Source: Dolomedes plantarius (lineage: Eukaryota > Arthropoda > Arachnida > Araneae > Dolomedidae). From it: a DNA stretch of 64,000 nucleotides. The notes beneath the pieces were generated by a model, which searched no databases, had not been told where the DNA came from, and saw nothing but the letters and a program-made list of their open reading frames with translations. Below, in pieces: positions 22,483 through 34,124 of this stretch. The position numbers and the translations under genes were made by a program. Location of the stretch: contig OU015497.1 in assembly GCA_907164885.2 (NCBI GenBank), positions 68,269,214 to 68,333,213 on the forward strand. Reading direction: 5' to 3'. Numbering within the stretch: the first letter of the stretch is position 1; each line of letters begins with the position of its first letter.

Positions 22483-22925
22483 TGACTCTTAACTGGTCAG
22501 CGAGCTTTACACTTTCTCCTCCACCATTTTTCCCTAAAGGCTGGTTAACCAGTCCTCCTCCGCGGTTCTCAACATGTTTGTGCAAAACGCACGAAGTGAC
22601 TACACAGATAAGAAATCCCTGTCTTTAAGTTTCTCGAACTGAAGAATGTTGCTCGACCTCAACCGCATCTGTAATCTGTTGTAATTATTTCTCTAAACAT
22701 ATGGTTTCCATTTCTCTCAAACTCCCGATCGGTAAATGTTTTCATGTGACACAGCACATTCTATCCCGATTACCGGTTTCGAAACCGCTTCCCTGAAAGA
22801 TGACCGCAAAGTCAATTTCTTCATTGTCCTGGTATTTGTGGTTTCTAAATGACCCGCCACTTCTTCTAGACACAAAGTAAGAATCCCCCTTCTGTAATCT
22901 AATAGGAACATTGAGGCACCTTTAA
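22483..22925 (-). other. Probable internal Gypsy relic sequence, decayed
   Basis: The minus strand shows short open stretches (SYFVSRRSGGSFRNHKYQ-like) between the gag and pol C-terminus relics. No domain can be named. It ends at the TTAA where the piggyBac relic begins. Confidence 0.25.
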
Positions 22926-23412
22926 CCCGTTCGCGACCAGCGTCCCGTATGCGCGACGCAACGATTCCAAAGTTATCAGACCAGCGTCTCGCATACGCGA
23001 AGAACTCCAATCATCACGGGGAGCCCAGTGTCGCGTATGCGTAATTTGAAAATGGAACGATTTGTTGGAATTTTTTAAATGCTAGTAGATGGCGCTAAAT
23101 GGTAACGGTTTTCACAACGGTCGAGTCATATGGCATTTGACCTTCATGTACGGGCATTAGTTTCTGTTTTTCTGTTCTGTGCTTCTGGATTTGATAGATT
23201 TATTGGTGTAAACAAACTATGAATCACAGCTCTTTAAAGTGCACGTATGTGTTAAAGGGACGCCGGCGTTTTTATTTATTGCTTTGCCTTTTTCGTGAGG
23301 AGAATATGGTGAAGTGCATCTAACTGGCTATTACAGGGTATCAGAGAGAAATATTTCTGGGTGTTTTTTGTAGATGTTTTGGATATTTTTTTTCTTTTTC
23401 TTTTTCTCGAAC

Positions 23413-23448
23413 ACGAAATCACTTTGTCGCTAGACAAAGTGATTTCGT
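23413..23448. repeat. Perfect 16-bp-arm hairpin
   Basis: ACGAAATCACTTTGTC, loop GCTA, then the exact reverse complement. It lies inside the piggyBac relic between the left end and the transposase remnant. Function unknown. Confidence 0.85.
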
Positions 23449-23573
23449 ATATACATCGCCTGTATATACATCATGAGACTGCTGGCCATTAATTTAAGGG
23501 GTGGGGTTATATTCAGTTTCATTCCGTTATCCATGGCTAAAAGACCAAGATACCTAACTAAGAGTGAAATAAT

Positions 23574-24037
23574 ATGTGTTGTAATCAAAATATGGGAGGT
23601 GTTGATACTGGCAATTCTATCATTGATCACTATCCAGCATTTAGAAAAACAGTGAAATGGCATAAAAAGCTGTTTTTTGGTTTGTTAGATATGGCACTTC
23701 TAAATGCAAATGTAATATATTCGAAGGTAAAAGGAGAGAAAATACCCGCTTTGGAATTCAAATCCAGAGTTGTTAATCAGATAATAGAACAGTTCGCAAA
23801 ACCAAGAAACTTAAAATTTTGTCCAAAATCATCGGGCACTCAACCTTTGCGTTTATCTGGAAGACATATTCCGAAAATTTAAATTGATGAAAAAGGTTAT
23901 AAAGGTAGAAGGCGATTTTTTAGTGCGCTAAAAAAAAGGAAAAGCGAAAGAAAACATCGTATTATAAGTGCAAAATATGCAACGTAGGACTGTGTGTCGA
24001 TCCTTGTTTTGAACTATTCCACTCACAACAGAATATT
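23574..24037 (+). pseudogene. piggyBac (PGBD4-like) transposase C-terminus
   Basis: It opens with NQNMGGVDTGNSIIDHYPAF, then RKTVKWHKKLFFGLLDMAL and NANVIYSKVKGEK. After one stop and a frame change it ends with a cysteine-rich zinc domain, CKICNVGLCVDPCFELFH. NMGGVD, RKxxKWxKKLFF and the C-terminal CxxC...CxxPCFxxYH finger are hallmarks of piggyBac/PGBD transposases. The catalytic core upstream is deleted. Confidence 0.85.
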
Positions 24038-24088
24038 TAAATTGGAATTTCATTATCTACAGATAATTATTGCTTAATTTTCTTTTTT

Positions 24089-25440
24089 TTAAATATCGTA
24101 TTTGTAACTTTGGTTTCGTATATACAGTATTTTTGAGAACCGCTGATTTAGAGGTTGACGAACCCTACTGACCTCCCCCATCAGGTCTTCAGTTCTAACC
24201 CAGCTTCTATCACTTTGGCCTATTCCAGCCCCGGTATTTCGCAAGTAATTCTTTGATACCCCATTTATAAATGCTTTTTTTGAACAAGGTTTGAAACAAT
24301 TGCCTAAATTAATTTTGGGTCCCAAATAATTTATGTCCTCTCCCTGCGCTTCACTTTTCAGAAATTCTGGACACTCTAGTTTAAAGTGCACAGAACGAGA
24401 ACAAAAATGGCATAACAGTTGTCAACTTTTCTCGTAAGCCGATTCCTTGCGTCCATTTGCAGTATTCGAGTCCTCCCTTTTATCTCTTATTTTCGAACTT
24501 GTGTTCGTATCATCCCTAACTTTACAGTCGGTTGGTCCACTAATTATGCCCTGAAAAGGCATCATTTCCCACGTTTTCCTTTCTGGTTTCCTGATGTCAT
24601 TCCAAAATCTTTCATAATGATCGCATTTGTCGGTTACAATTGAAGCGATTTTGATTTTGTCCTATTCGTTTATGTATTTTTCCCTAATCTCCACAGCGAC
24701 TCGTTTTTTAATCTCTTCCGTTAATATCAGTTCCTTTAATGAATTAAAATCCCCAACTTCTACAGACTCCAATAAGTTTTCCAAATATCTCCTAAGTTTG
24801 TATGCTAGGTCCGACCACAGCGTTTCTGGTTTCAGTTGATTATCTCTGAATTTGGCTCTTAACGCGACTGCTCCCAGCCTCAATCATTTTAACAATAATT
24901 TTTTATGTATGGTTAATCATCCCCTTTATCACACGGTTCCTTCACGAAAATCCCCATGACATCCGCAGTTAATAATGCAATAAGCTGACTAACAAAATCC
25001 TTTTCAGGAATATTCGATTTTTTTGCCTGCCTTTCAAGAGTCATGACAAATAGCGGGATGTGGATTTGTTTCGGATCGAATGTTAGTACTAGATACCTAA
25101 GTTTAATCCTTGGAATTCTTGTTACCCCAGGAATTAATACATTAGAGTGTATGCTACTAACTTCGCCCGCACTTTGAATCCGCAATTTTTCTAGTTCTAA
25201 CTATATTATCCTATCTGCTTCTTAAAACCGCCTTATTTCCGCTCTCACTAATTCTAGCTGCCCCATTTTTTTGAATTCTAATCTCTCTACTGATTTCTAA
25301 TCTCTCTAATTCTGCTACAATTGCTTCTAAACAAGCTTTCGCAATTTGTCCTTCATAATTCAACGATCCTACAATCTGCTTTATAATGCTATCTTTATGT
25401 CTGACGTCGACCTATTCGTTTCGGATACCGCTGCTAATGC
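24089..25440 (-). pseudogene. Gypsy-type gag relic, minus strand
   Basis: Read right to left, open pieces occur at 25185-24913 (LVLTFDPKQIHIPLFVMTLE), 24883-24662 (ALRAKFRDNQLKPETLWSDL, then LTEEIKKRVAVEIREKYINE) and 24420-24089 (FKLECPEFLKSEA). The order resembles the gag retropeptide (LTxQIKxRxPxEV) and a following zinc knuckle of spider Ty3/Gypsy elements as I recall them. Several frameshifts and stops break it. No LTR was identified. Confidence 0.5.
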
Positions 25441-25988
25441 CAGCAGGAATTTTTGATATGTTTTGGTAAATAATCCTTCATTTTTTCCTTCAAATGTATT
25501 CAGTTTCACAAAATGACCATACAAAAATACACTCAAATATAATATGCTTTGCTCAAAATACTTATGATACACAAATACACTTATAATATACTATAGTATA
25601 TTATATTGTTGGTATAGTAACTATACCAACAACATGAACATATATTAAGTATATTTTACAACATACATACACAATAATTTAATTAGTCATCCAAATTATT
25701 ACATGCAGGTTTAATTTTCCAAACTTAGTATTTTCTAAGAAAACAACGCACTGTGGGATTTACTAATTAAATCACTCACAAGCCTTTTTCTTTGTTTAAT
25801 CCACTAAGCAAGTATGACTAATACAATCTTTGGACATAAAATAAAAAATTAAAATAATTCTAAAACATATTCCTATCTTAAATAATTCGTTTTCCTAGAA
25901 CTTTAATTTTATTTAAATATTGGACTCCAAAGAAAAGGAAAAAAATCAACTTGTATAATCCTCTACAAAATTATTCAAACCTGAAATA
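25441..25988. other. No recognised gene
   Basis: AT-rich. It includes a perfect short palindrome at 25607-25631 and may contain the missing 5' LTR of the Gypsy relic, but nothing proves it. Confidence 0.3.
25607..25631. repeat. Perfect palindrome, 12-bp arms
   Basis: TGTTGGTATAGT, one base, then ACTATACCAACA. Confidence 0.85.
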
Positions 25989-26243
25989 ATTGAGGTGTTG
26001 CCGTTTACAAGAGGGTAAGTGCCAAAATTTCCAAAAAGTATTTTTTCATCGGCACAAGGGTCTTTTCCAAGGCTAATGGCTTGGAAAAGGAGGTAAGTGC
26101 CTAGCACAGAACTAAAACAAACTAGCTAGGAAATTATCTCCCTATTCCACGTTATTAGCTTTTGAAAAAACCATTGTATATGTGAAAAAATACACTTCGA
26201 AAACGTTGGCACTTAACCCTCTTTTCAACGGTAACGCCTCAAT
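25989..26243. mobile_element. MITE with ~60-bp inverted repeats
   Basis: The left end ATTGAGGTGTTGCCGTTTAC pairs with the right end AACGGTAACGCCTCAAT; pairing continues through GAGGGTAAGTGCCAA and GTATTTTTTCA. Total ~255 bp, no coding capacity. An inner hairpin (CTTTTCCAAG...CTTGGAAAAG) sits near 26072-26099. The superfamily is unassigned because no clear TSD is visible. Confidence 0.82.
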
Positions 26244-28044
26244 TTATTTCCCCTGAATTTTTAGACTGATTTACACAGGTCTTATAACCTTACAATCTCT
26301 ACTATCCTAGACAATTCTTACAGACCTCTCTAGAAATTATTACAAGTGGATTTAATTTCAGATGCAGAACTCCAGATGTACTCTCTAGACGTCAGCTATA
26401 CTTCGCTGGTAGGACTCCACTCGTTTCGAGGAATCTGGTATCACTGTTTCCGACGTAGACTGTCAGAACTTTTCACAGTTAACTCCGGACATTCACTTCG
26501 GCTGGTTCCCAGGATATTCTTCACCGTCACCGATTCCTTTCTTTGATGTCCAAGAAACGTAGGTAAGAATGTCTATTCAATTTTAGACATAATATCCAAA
26601 TACGCTGTCACCAAGCTGTGGTGTTGTGACCCCACAGCTAAATTCTCTGACATTTCTGAAATTTTTGAAATGCTATGGCCTGTAATCACTAGTATTTTTT
26701 TTATATTTTAAAATATCGATTAGCTTTTAGTTCATTACACTCAAGACAGTCTACGATATAAATAAATTAATGTTATATGCATAACTTTGTTTTTAGAGCT
26801 AGGGCCGTTAATGTAAAAATTTGCTATATTTCGACCAAATATCCTCAATTTTGTAAAGAGTTGCATTGTTCTGGCCTATTTTTTCCCCACTTTCGTATTT
26901 TGGTGTTATATTCCTTCGAAAGATAAGAGAGAAATTTTCGTAAAAAGAGTTTTTCAAAATTAAAAAAAAAATTCTCTGAACGTATTCGGATACCTTAATT
27001 TCTTTCAACGACAAAATATAAGGTTGGGTGAAAAACATTTGCGAAAATTACTTTATTTAGCTTGGAGAGTTAAAAATCGTATTGGGTGGCTTTTTCCTGA
27101 ACGTAAAATTTGACAGACAAGAATAAGAAAAAGTTTAGTTTCTGTCAACGTATGGTAGAATTGAAATTCAAAACGATACCAACAATTTCTAAGGAAATTG
27201 ATGAACCTGCAATAAAATAACTAAACAGGAAACTTTTGGAAAATGGAAAGAGAAAACTAAAACATACTTTATTTATTGGTAATTTTTTGTATTAAGCAAT
27301 TATTTTGTATGTATCTACAGCCAAAGAATCCCAGTGATGTAGTTTTATAACACACTATTTAAACATTATTAAAGAGACTGACTTTTAAAGCTGAAAAGGT
27401 ATTCTACTCTTCCTTATTTATACATCAAAATGTCGTTTTGATATGGGATATTGTTTTATTCATAACTAGTCTCTCTTCATAAAATTAATGCATGCATAAT
27501 GTAAGTGGTAATTATTTATCATTGATGAAATACTTGTGTATTTAGTTAATGCCTGCCTTGAATAAAGAAAATGATATATGACTTTCGTGTAATATACATT
27601 TATTATACGGAATACAATATAGGTAATATATTTATTACATAATGCATTTATTGATATGAAGTTTTCAGGAACGCAAGGGAAAATTATTTTCATTACTATA
27701 TTAAGGCAGATATAAAAATATAATATCGATTCCTCTAACATCAGATAATTCTTTGTGTTACTTCCGGCCACAAATCAAGCCTTATAAACTGATATAAAGA
27801 TATGCTAAATATTTATATCGAAAATTTGTTATTAGCTTGAGAAAAGCACATGTGATACTGTAATGCTCTCCGATTTTTGGCGCAGAAGGAATAGAGAAAT
27901 GAATGTGAACGGAAATGATGCATCCCAAGAGGACCGAGATAACCTATTATCGATATTAACAGGTACTAAGATTTGAAGTTCTCGTCTTGGCAAAACACGA
28001 TTATCGTGCTTTGCAACACATTTATATTGCAGCATTTAAGAAAT
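26244..28044. other. No recognised feature
   Basis: AT-rich DNA with scattered short open frames (for example 26346-26546 and 27466-27771 minus) that match nothing I know. Probably intergenic or intronic. Confidence 0.35.
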
Positions 28045-28048
28045 TTAA

Positions 28049-28628
28049 CACTAGAAAGACGGCTGTTGTCATTTTGACGGTTTCAAACATACTATTGAAC
28101 GCTATGTCTGTATCTATGTCCTCAGGCTTCTGAAATGTTATGACTTTGTCTATTTTTACCCGAAATATGCACACACATTTACAAAATTAAATTCGATATT
28201 AAAGAGAGGGAAACTGTGTGTTGTATACCTACTAAGAGTAAAGCCTTCAATTTGACGGCAATATACACAACAGGCAACAATCTCTAAAATAATACCGGAA
28301 AAATGTTAGTTACATTTGGTCTCTTCCCCCTTTTGCAAATAACAGAAATGTTGGCTCTTATATTTTGATGTTGTAAAATAAGGACTTCAAAAACCAGGAA
28401 TATTTTTTACGAATAAACCATACCAGGTTATCAGGTCGGCATACCTGCATAAACATATATCTAAATATATACTAATTTATTATATATTGGTATGAAATAG
28501 TTCAAAATTTAAAGTACTTAATCATTTAAAAAAAGTTAAAAATTTTAAATTCTTGATTTTATTTTAAACCGTCAAAATGACGGCGTTCAGTCTTTTTAGT
28601 AAGAAAAAAAATTCCCGTTTTTCTAGTG
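28049..28628. mobile_element. Non-autonomous piggyBac-like element (580 bp) in TTAA
   Basis: Flanked on both sides by TTAA (28045-28048 and 28629-28632). The ends CACTAGAAAGACGG and CCGTTTTTCTAGTG are near-matching inverted repeats. A subterminal motif GTCATTTTGACGGTTT near the left recurs inverted near the right (AAACCGTCAAAATGAC). TTAA plus CxCTAGAAAnACGG ends fit piggyBac. No transposase inside. Confidence 0.88.
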
Positions 28629-28734
28629 TTAAGAGTCCCAATAAAATTGCATCTGGCTAAAATAATGCATAACAATATGTATAATCGCATTTCGTTCTTC
28701 GATATTTGTCGATGATGACTCCAAATAACGGCAA
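28629..28734. other. Short spacer
   Basis: Between the piggyBac-like element and the LTR-like segment. On the minus strand TTATTTGGAGTC (about 28722-28733) could be the start of an internal region after an LTR. Confidence 0.3.
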
Positions 28735-29085
28735 CACAAGTTTATTCGCTTTATCTAGACTTAAACAGATTACAAATATAGCAAACAGTCACTTACGACT
28801 AGAGCGAAATTCAATTAAAGATTAAACACAGGAACGATAACAGGTTTCTCGGTTAAATGAATCGAAAAATAAAACCTCAAGAGCTGGGTTCGGCCATCTT
28901 ATATACCTTTGGAGACATTCTCGATTGTTCTAGGAATAGAAACTTCCAGAACTTGGCAACCACACCATCTAGGTAAAATCTGATTTGTTCGTTGGACAAC
29001 CAAATGTTTTTAAATGTGTCATCAAGTTCGCTAAAATTCTTGAAAATATCACCAAAGGGTCTCATATTGAGGTCTGTAGTCAGCG
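28735..29085 (-). repeat. Candidate solo LTR, minus strand
   Basis: Read on the minus strand, the segment has in order a heat-shock-type element, TATATAAG (28899-28906), about 155 bp of possible R region, then AATAAA (28741-28746) and GTTGCC. That compact promoter-plus-polyA order is what an LTR has. No second copy lies in the window and the ends are not defined, so a host promoter remains possible. A short open frame at 28877-29065 is probably incidental. Confidence 0.4.
28899..28951 (-). promoter_or_regulatory. TATA box with upstream heat-shock element
   Basis: The minus strand has TATATAAG at 28899-28906. About 33 bp upstream lies the perfect three-pentamer array GAAnnTTCnnGAA (28939-28951), preceded by further GAA/TTC units (28928-28936). 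The spacing resembles hsp promoters and predicts binding by heat-shock factor. Confidence 0.55.
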
Positions 29086-30960
29086 TTCTGTAGTGGCCCT
29101 TGATTCTAGATTGTAAGTATTCTAGTATTTAAGAAAACAAACTAATCTGACTGCATCTTGTTTATTTGTTAAAAGATTAAAAACAAAAACAAAAGTTAGA
29201 TTTTAAGTACTCGTTAAAGAAATTATAACATAAAAATTTATGCTGACTGTCTAGAAATGCAGCCAAGAAAACTGCGGGCACTAGTAAGGCGTGAAAAAGA
29301 TGGGAAGTGGCTGAGCTGCTGTGGATTGCGGTTGGTTGTTTATGTTACATTTGAGTGCGTGACGTCGGATTTGTCCAGTGACGTCACCACTAATTTGAAG
29401 GAGTGAATTTCAATAAGCGGCGTTAACTAATTTAGATAAACAGCAAAATCGCAGCGCCACATTTCTAACTCTCAATAACGTTGTAAAAACGTTATTTAAC
29501 ACACACAGACACAAAAAAAACATAAATTAAAGAGAAAATATAATAGTTACAAATGTTTAAAAGTTCTTACAGCTATTTACAACAGAGTAGCAATTATCAG
29601 CTTTTTTTTATCATCGCAAGAAAATATCTCTCTACTAGAGTGTTACTAAGACCCAAGTTTCTAAAACTTCCGATGAAACTTTTATACCCGTAAAAATCCA
29701 TCTATTATGTAAGGGACGCATTGAAAATGTTTTAGAACATTTAGGTTCTTTCTAATCCGAAGTAAATTGTGTGGCACATAAAATCTTCGAGAGAAAGAAA
29801 TTGCTACAAGCGTCGTCGCTCTTATCTTTGATCAGCCTTTTAATGCAGTGATACTACGGAGGATAAAGACGTTGAGATGAATTATGAATGATTTTATTAT
29901 TAGTTTCATGAGAGTGGGGATTAGTCTCTCCGAACACATCTGTCGTTCAGAATAAAGTATTAATAGGGAATTTTTTTTTATAATTTCCTTCTTGTTTCAT
30001 CTTGATTTAGCAAAGGTGCTGTTTGGCAGAACGTGCGTATTTTCCTTTAATATTGCGAAAACTAAAGCTACGAATCAATATATGTTGTAGATTTTAATCA
30101 AAAGTCAGGCGTTGCAAGCCATATGACGGCTTAGTCAGTAGCTTTGGCTATAATTGTACTAAATCCATGTACTGACATGTAGTGAAATGTAAGCTTACGT
30201 AGGAATGAAATAACAAGCAAATTAAACAAAAAATACACGCTTGCCTTATTGTAATAAAGCATAGGGGTAGTTGGAAATGATATTACTATTAAGTTATTAG
30301 GCATAGATATGTATCCCAAAATAACGAAAATAATTAACAAAACAAAATTTTATATTATTGAGAAAATGAAAATCTCAGTTTTCATTAATGAAGTACAAGG
30401 GGAAAAATTTCAAAAATCATTTCAAAAATCATGAAAAATCTCGAAAGAGAACAATAGCCACTGCGAAATGACGTTTGAGGAGAAATTGCCTCTTGTTTCA
30501 GCTGTGAGTATGTAAAAATGTCAGTTATTATAAATGTCGTTAAAAGTTTTATCATTAGCGCACTGCTTTCTCATACTGTAAAAGGTAATATATTTAGGAT
30601 GTGTCTTTAGACGCTTATAAGACACTGCGGCTACAGATACATGTCCGGCTATAGATTACATAACAATTTTATTATTTTCTGAGTTTATCCTTTAAGCTCA
30701 CCAAGGGTATAGGATAGATTGTAACACAGTAAACCGCAAACGTTTCCGCTTACAAGGGGGATAATGACACTCCACCCCGCAGAAAAAGGAAAACAGTAAA
30801 GGAGTAATTTAATTACGAGATATTCAAACCTTATTTCGTGTATTATATGGTACCAGTTAAAACAGAATTTCGTCCATAAGGTGTTCTCTAACATTTTGGT
30901 GAAAATATTGAAATTCGAAACTAAAGAGATTAAGTCTCATTTTGTTCCTTGTGTCTAAAC
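29086..30960. other. Mostly unrecognised; paired CRE motifs
   Basis: 29250-29460 is less AT-rich and contains two CRE half/full sites. The rest is AT-rich with no family or gene I recognise. Confidence 0.3.
29360..29386. promoter_or_regulatory. Two CRE-type motifs 19 bp apart
   Basis: TGACGTCG at 29360-29367 and the consensus palindrome TGACGTCA at 29379-29386, within a locally GC-richer stretch. Possible CREB/ATF sites of a promoter. No transcript is visible to tie them to. Confidence 0.3.
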
Positions 30961-31267
30961 AATTAGATGGGGATATCCCGTTACCAAATTATGTGAAGAA
31001 CATCATTAAATTTTCCCCAGAAAACGTGATAAGAAGATATCATTAGCCGTCATTTTCTTCTACATAGGAACATAAAAAATTGACTCCGAAAGGAAATTCT
31101 CAATTTTTCGTGTTCTCAATAGATTTTATTTAGCAATGGATTTTTTGAATAGATTTCGTTGCGTCCTAATAATTATATGGGGATATCCTGTTGCCAAATA
31201 ATGTGGTGAATGCCATTAAATGTTCGTCAGAAAGCGTGATAAGAAGATATCATTAGCCCGTTATTTT
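30961..31267 (+). repeat. Diverged direct repeat, ~95-bp units 210 bp apart
   Basis: 30961-31054 and 31171-31267 share TATGGGGATATCC-type text, ATGTG, CATTAAAT and GTGATAAGAAGATATCATTAG. Roughly 80-85% similar. Confidence 0.75.
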
Positions 31268-32072
31268 TAATATTTAACAGAGGAAACTTAATAAAATACT
31301 TGAAGGATTTTCAAGTAAATTTCTGAGTGATGGAGTTTCTCAATGAATTTATTTATTCGTATGGTTTATCAAGAAACAATTCATTAATCTATAATGACTG
31401 AGGTAATTAGAATCCTACGTTTGATTCTTAATCCATGAAGAATCACAAAGAATAGTAAATCCCGCAATGTTATATAAATGAGTATATACTTGAATACTAA
31501 ATCTAAAGTATAAATATTAATTGTCCAGTCTTTGTAAAAAAAAAAAAAACCATTAAAAATGAAATTTAGAAATCTTTTTTTCTTTTTCTAGCAGTGGCAC
31601 TTGATATAAAATCATTCGTCTATGAGTACTAACACACAACACGAACCGTGTTTGTGAAAACCATACAAAAAAAATTAAAATATCGCATCTATAACTGTCA
31701 ATGGAGGACAAAGGATACAAAGTAATAAATTTCAAATTATAAAAAGAGTAACACTAAGAGAGTCAACCAGTTATTCCCCGCCAATGCTAGGCATTCTTTG
31801 GCGTGTACAGCAATCCTCACACTGCCTGAATTGCACATGCACAGTGTGGGCTAGAAAAAATTTGATACGGAAAAAATGTATAACCAAGCAGTCATGCTGG
31901 GTTTCTAACCTGAAGGTGACAACAGCATGTCAAATTGTAGAGATTATTATTTTATAATCAAAGCGTCCTTCCTGCTTTTGTCCTTAATTTTTTGAACTGT
32001 CTAATCCCCTAACTATCCTCCACTGATTTTTTAATTTATTTCTATGTAGAAGGAAAAGGATTCTGTGAAGAT

Positions 32073-32077
<5 letters not shown>
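31268..32077. other. No recognised feature
   Basis: AT-rich. Short minus-strand frames are not supported by any motif. Confidence 0.35.
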
Positions 32078-32107
<30 letters not shown>

Positions 32108-32260
32108 GACAAACTTGAAAGGAAAAAACCAGCATAAGCTATATTACACCTTGCAGCCAGAATCAAAAAACATAAAAAGATAAGTATTTAATAGGATTTA
32201 GACAGCATCTCTTCATCAGCGGTGCCAATACTGTCTAAAAACCAGTGGATTGTTTCCCAT
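32078..32260 (-). repeat. Possible Penelope-like element tail plus (TA)n
   Basis: The minus strand reads CTGATGAAGAGATGCTGTCT, then ~110 bp to CAAGTTTGTCC directly followed by (TA)n (32078-32106). A CTGATGAAGA-type block near a 3' end running into a microsatellite is reminiscent of Penelope-like retroelement tails. Only this tail is present and no protein supports it. Confidence 0.25.
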
Positions 32261-32502
32261 AAGTATGATCTAACCAATAAACATACTTAGACACCGAATA
32301 ATCCATGAGAAAGAGAAGAAATGAATTAAAAGTTGCTCAATCAAAGAACACCTAACCTGGCGCTAGACAAAGTTGAAGTTAAGAGTAGGAAACCGCAAGG
32401 AGACTGACGTCACAAACATTGCAACCATGGAGTTAATGGAAACACAGATGCAGACTTACAATGAAGAATTTGTTATAGGACATATAAACCAAAATTAATA
32501 TT
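32261..32502. other. No recognised feature
   Basis: Spacer of mixed composition. Includes GACTGACGTCACAAAC (a CRE-like TGACGTCA near 32405). Confidence 0.3.
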
Positions 32503-32576
32503 GTATTATTATTATTATTATTAATATTTATTATTATTATTATTATTATTAATATTATTATTATTATTATTATTAC
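32503..32576. repeat. (ATT)n microsatellite
   Basis: Interrupted run of ATT trinucleotides. Confidence 0.9.
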
Positions 32577-32799
32577 TTAAGAATATAAATATTATACATA
32601 AATGTTACTTTAGAATAATTATTTTTACAAAATAAAATTATATTATTATTATATTTTATTACTAATTAAGTGCAGCAGAATAAACTAGTCATTAAATCTA
32701 AAACAACCAATTATGTGCTTGGAAATACTATCGGGGTAATGATTACGTTTTAGCACAACTAACAAGCCTATAAAATGCTTATTCTTATTGTCTTTAGAG

Positions 32800-33030
<231 letters not shown>

Positions 33031-33073
33031 AGGTTAGATTAATATTCATGGTCGCTTTATGCGTATAAGAATC

Positions 33074-34120
33074 AGGTCCATGTCGCTGGCCCGGCACTTT
33101 TGGAATTTCGAGTTGAAACTTTCACAAAAATTAGTACCTAATTAGTACCAATTAGTACCAAAATTTTAGAATTCGTACCCATCAGGATCGCGAGTTATAG
33201 CGTGTCCGATTCTACCGGGCCAGAGACATGGTAGCTCGGCACTTTTGGAAATTCGAGTTGAAACTTTCACAAAAATTAGTACCTAATTAGTACCAATTAG
33301 TACCAAAATATTAGAATTAGTACCCATCAGGATCACGAGTTGTAGCGTGTACGATTCTGCCGGGCTACCATGTCGCTGGCCGGGCACTTTTGGAATTTCG
33401 AGTTGAAATTTTCACAAAAATTAGTACCCAATTAGTACCAATTAGTACCAAAATATTAGAATTAGTACCCATTAGGATCACGAGTTATAGCGTATTCGAT
33501 TCTTCCGGGCCAGCGACAATCATGTCGCTTCCGAGCCAGACGTTTTGGAATTTCGAGTTGAAACTTTCACAAAAATTAGTACCTAAGTAGTACTAATTAG
33601 TACCAAAATATTAGAATTAGTACCCATCAGGATCGCGAGTTTTATCGTGTCCGATTCTGCCGGGCCAGCGACATGGTAGCCCGGCACTTTTGGAATTTCG
33701 AGTTGAAACTTTCACAAAAATTTGTACCCAATTAGTACCAATTAGTACCCATCAGAATAACGAGTTATAGCGTATTCGAATGTGCCGGGCCAGTAAAAAT
33801 CATGTCGATCCAAGGCCAGACGCTTCGGAATTTCAAGTTGAAACTTTCACAAAAATTATTACCCAATTTGTACTAATTATTCCCAAAATATTAGAAATAG
33901 TACCCATCAGGATCGCGAGTTATAGCGTGTCCGAACCTGCCGAGTTACCATGTCGCTGGCCCGGCATTTTTGGAATTTCGAGTTGAAATTTTCAAAAAAA
34001 TTAGTACCAAATTAGTACCAATTAGTACCAAAATATTAGAATTAGTACCCGTGAGGATCACGAGTTGTAGCGTATTCGATACTGCCGGGCCAGCTACAAT
34101 CATGTCGCTTCTAAGCCGGA
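33074..34120 (+). repeat. Left tandem array, ~7 x ~145 bp
   Basis: The anchor GGAATTTCGAGTTGAAA recurs at about 33102, 33247, 33392, 33546, 33692, 33827 and 33970. Each unit also contains short ATTAGTACC-type subrepeats, CCCATCAGGATC and GAGTTATAGCGT. Two unit flavours are seen, one with GGCCCGGCACTTTTGG and one with GAGCCAGACGTTTTGG. Unit lengths 135-154 bp. Confidence 0.93.
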
Positions 34121-34124
34121 GGCT

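Larger units (their letters stand above)
22926..24060 (+). mobile_element. Internally deleted piggyBac relic inside the Gypsy relic
   Basis: The left end is TTAA (22922-22925) followed by CCCGTTCGCGACCAGCGTC. Three related subterminal motifs follow (GACCAGCGTCCCGTATGCG, ACCAGCGTCTCGCATACGCG, CAGTGTCGCGTATGCG) in ~120 bp, as expected for transposase-binding repeats. The interior keeps a short N-terminal-like piece (AKRPRYLTKSE, ~23534) and the C-terminal transposase. No matching right end or second TTAA was found, so the right boundary is approximate. Confidence 0.65.

Noticed and set aside
22717..23010. 97-residue minus-strand frame
   Set aside because: It spans the junction of the Gypsy relic and the piggyBac left end, so it cannot be one gene.
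32105..32260. Hammerhead ribozyme (CTGATGA on the minus strand)
   Set aside because: The second conserved box (GAAA) and a stem II of the right form are absent.
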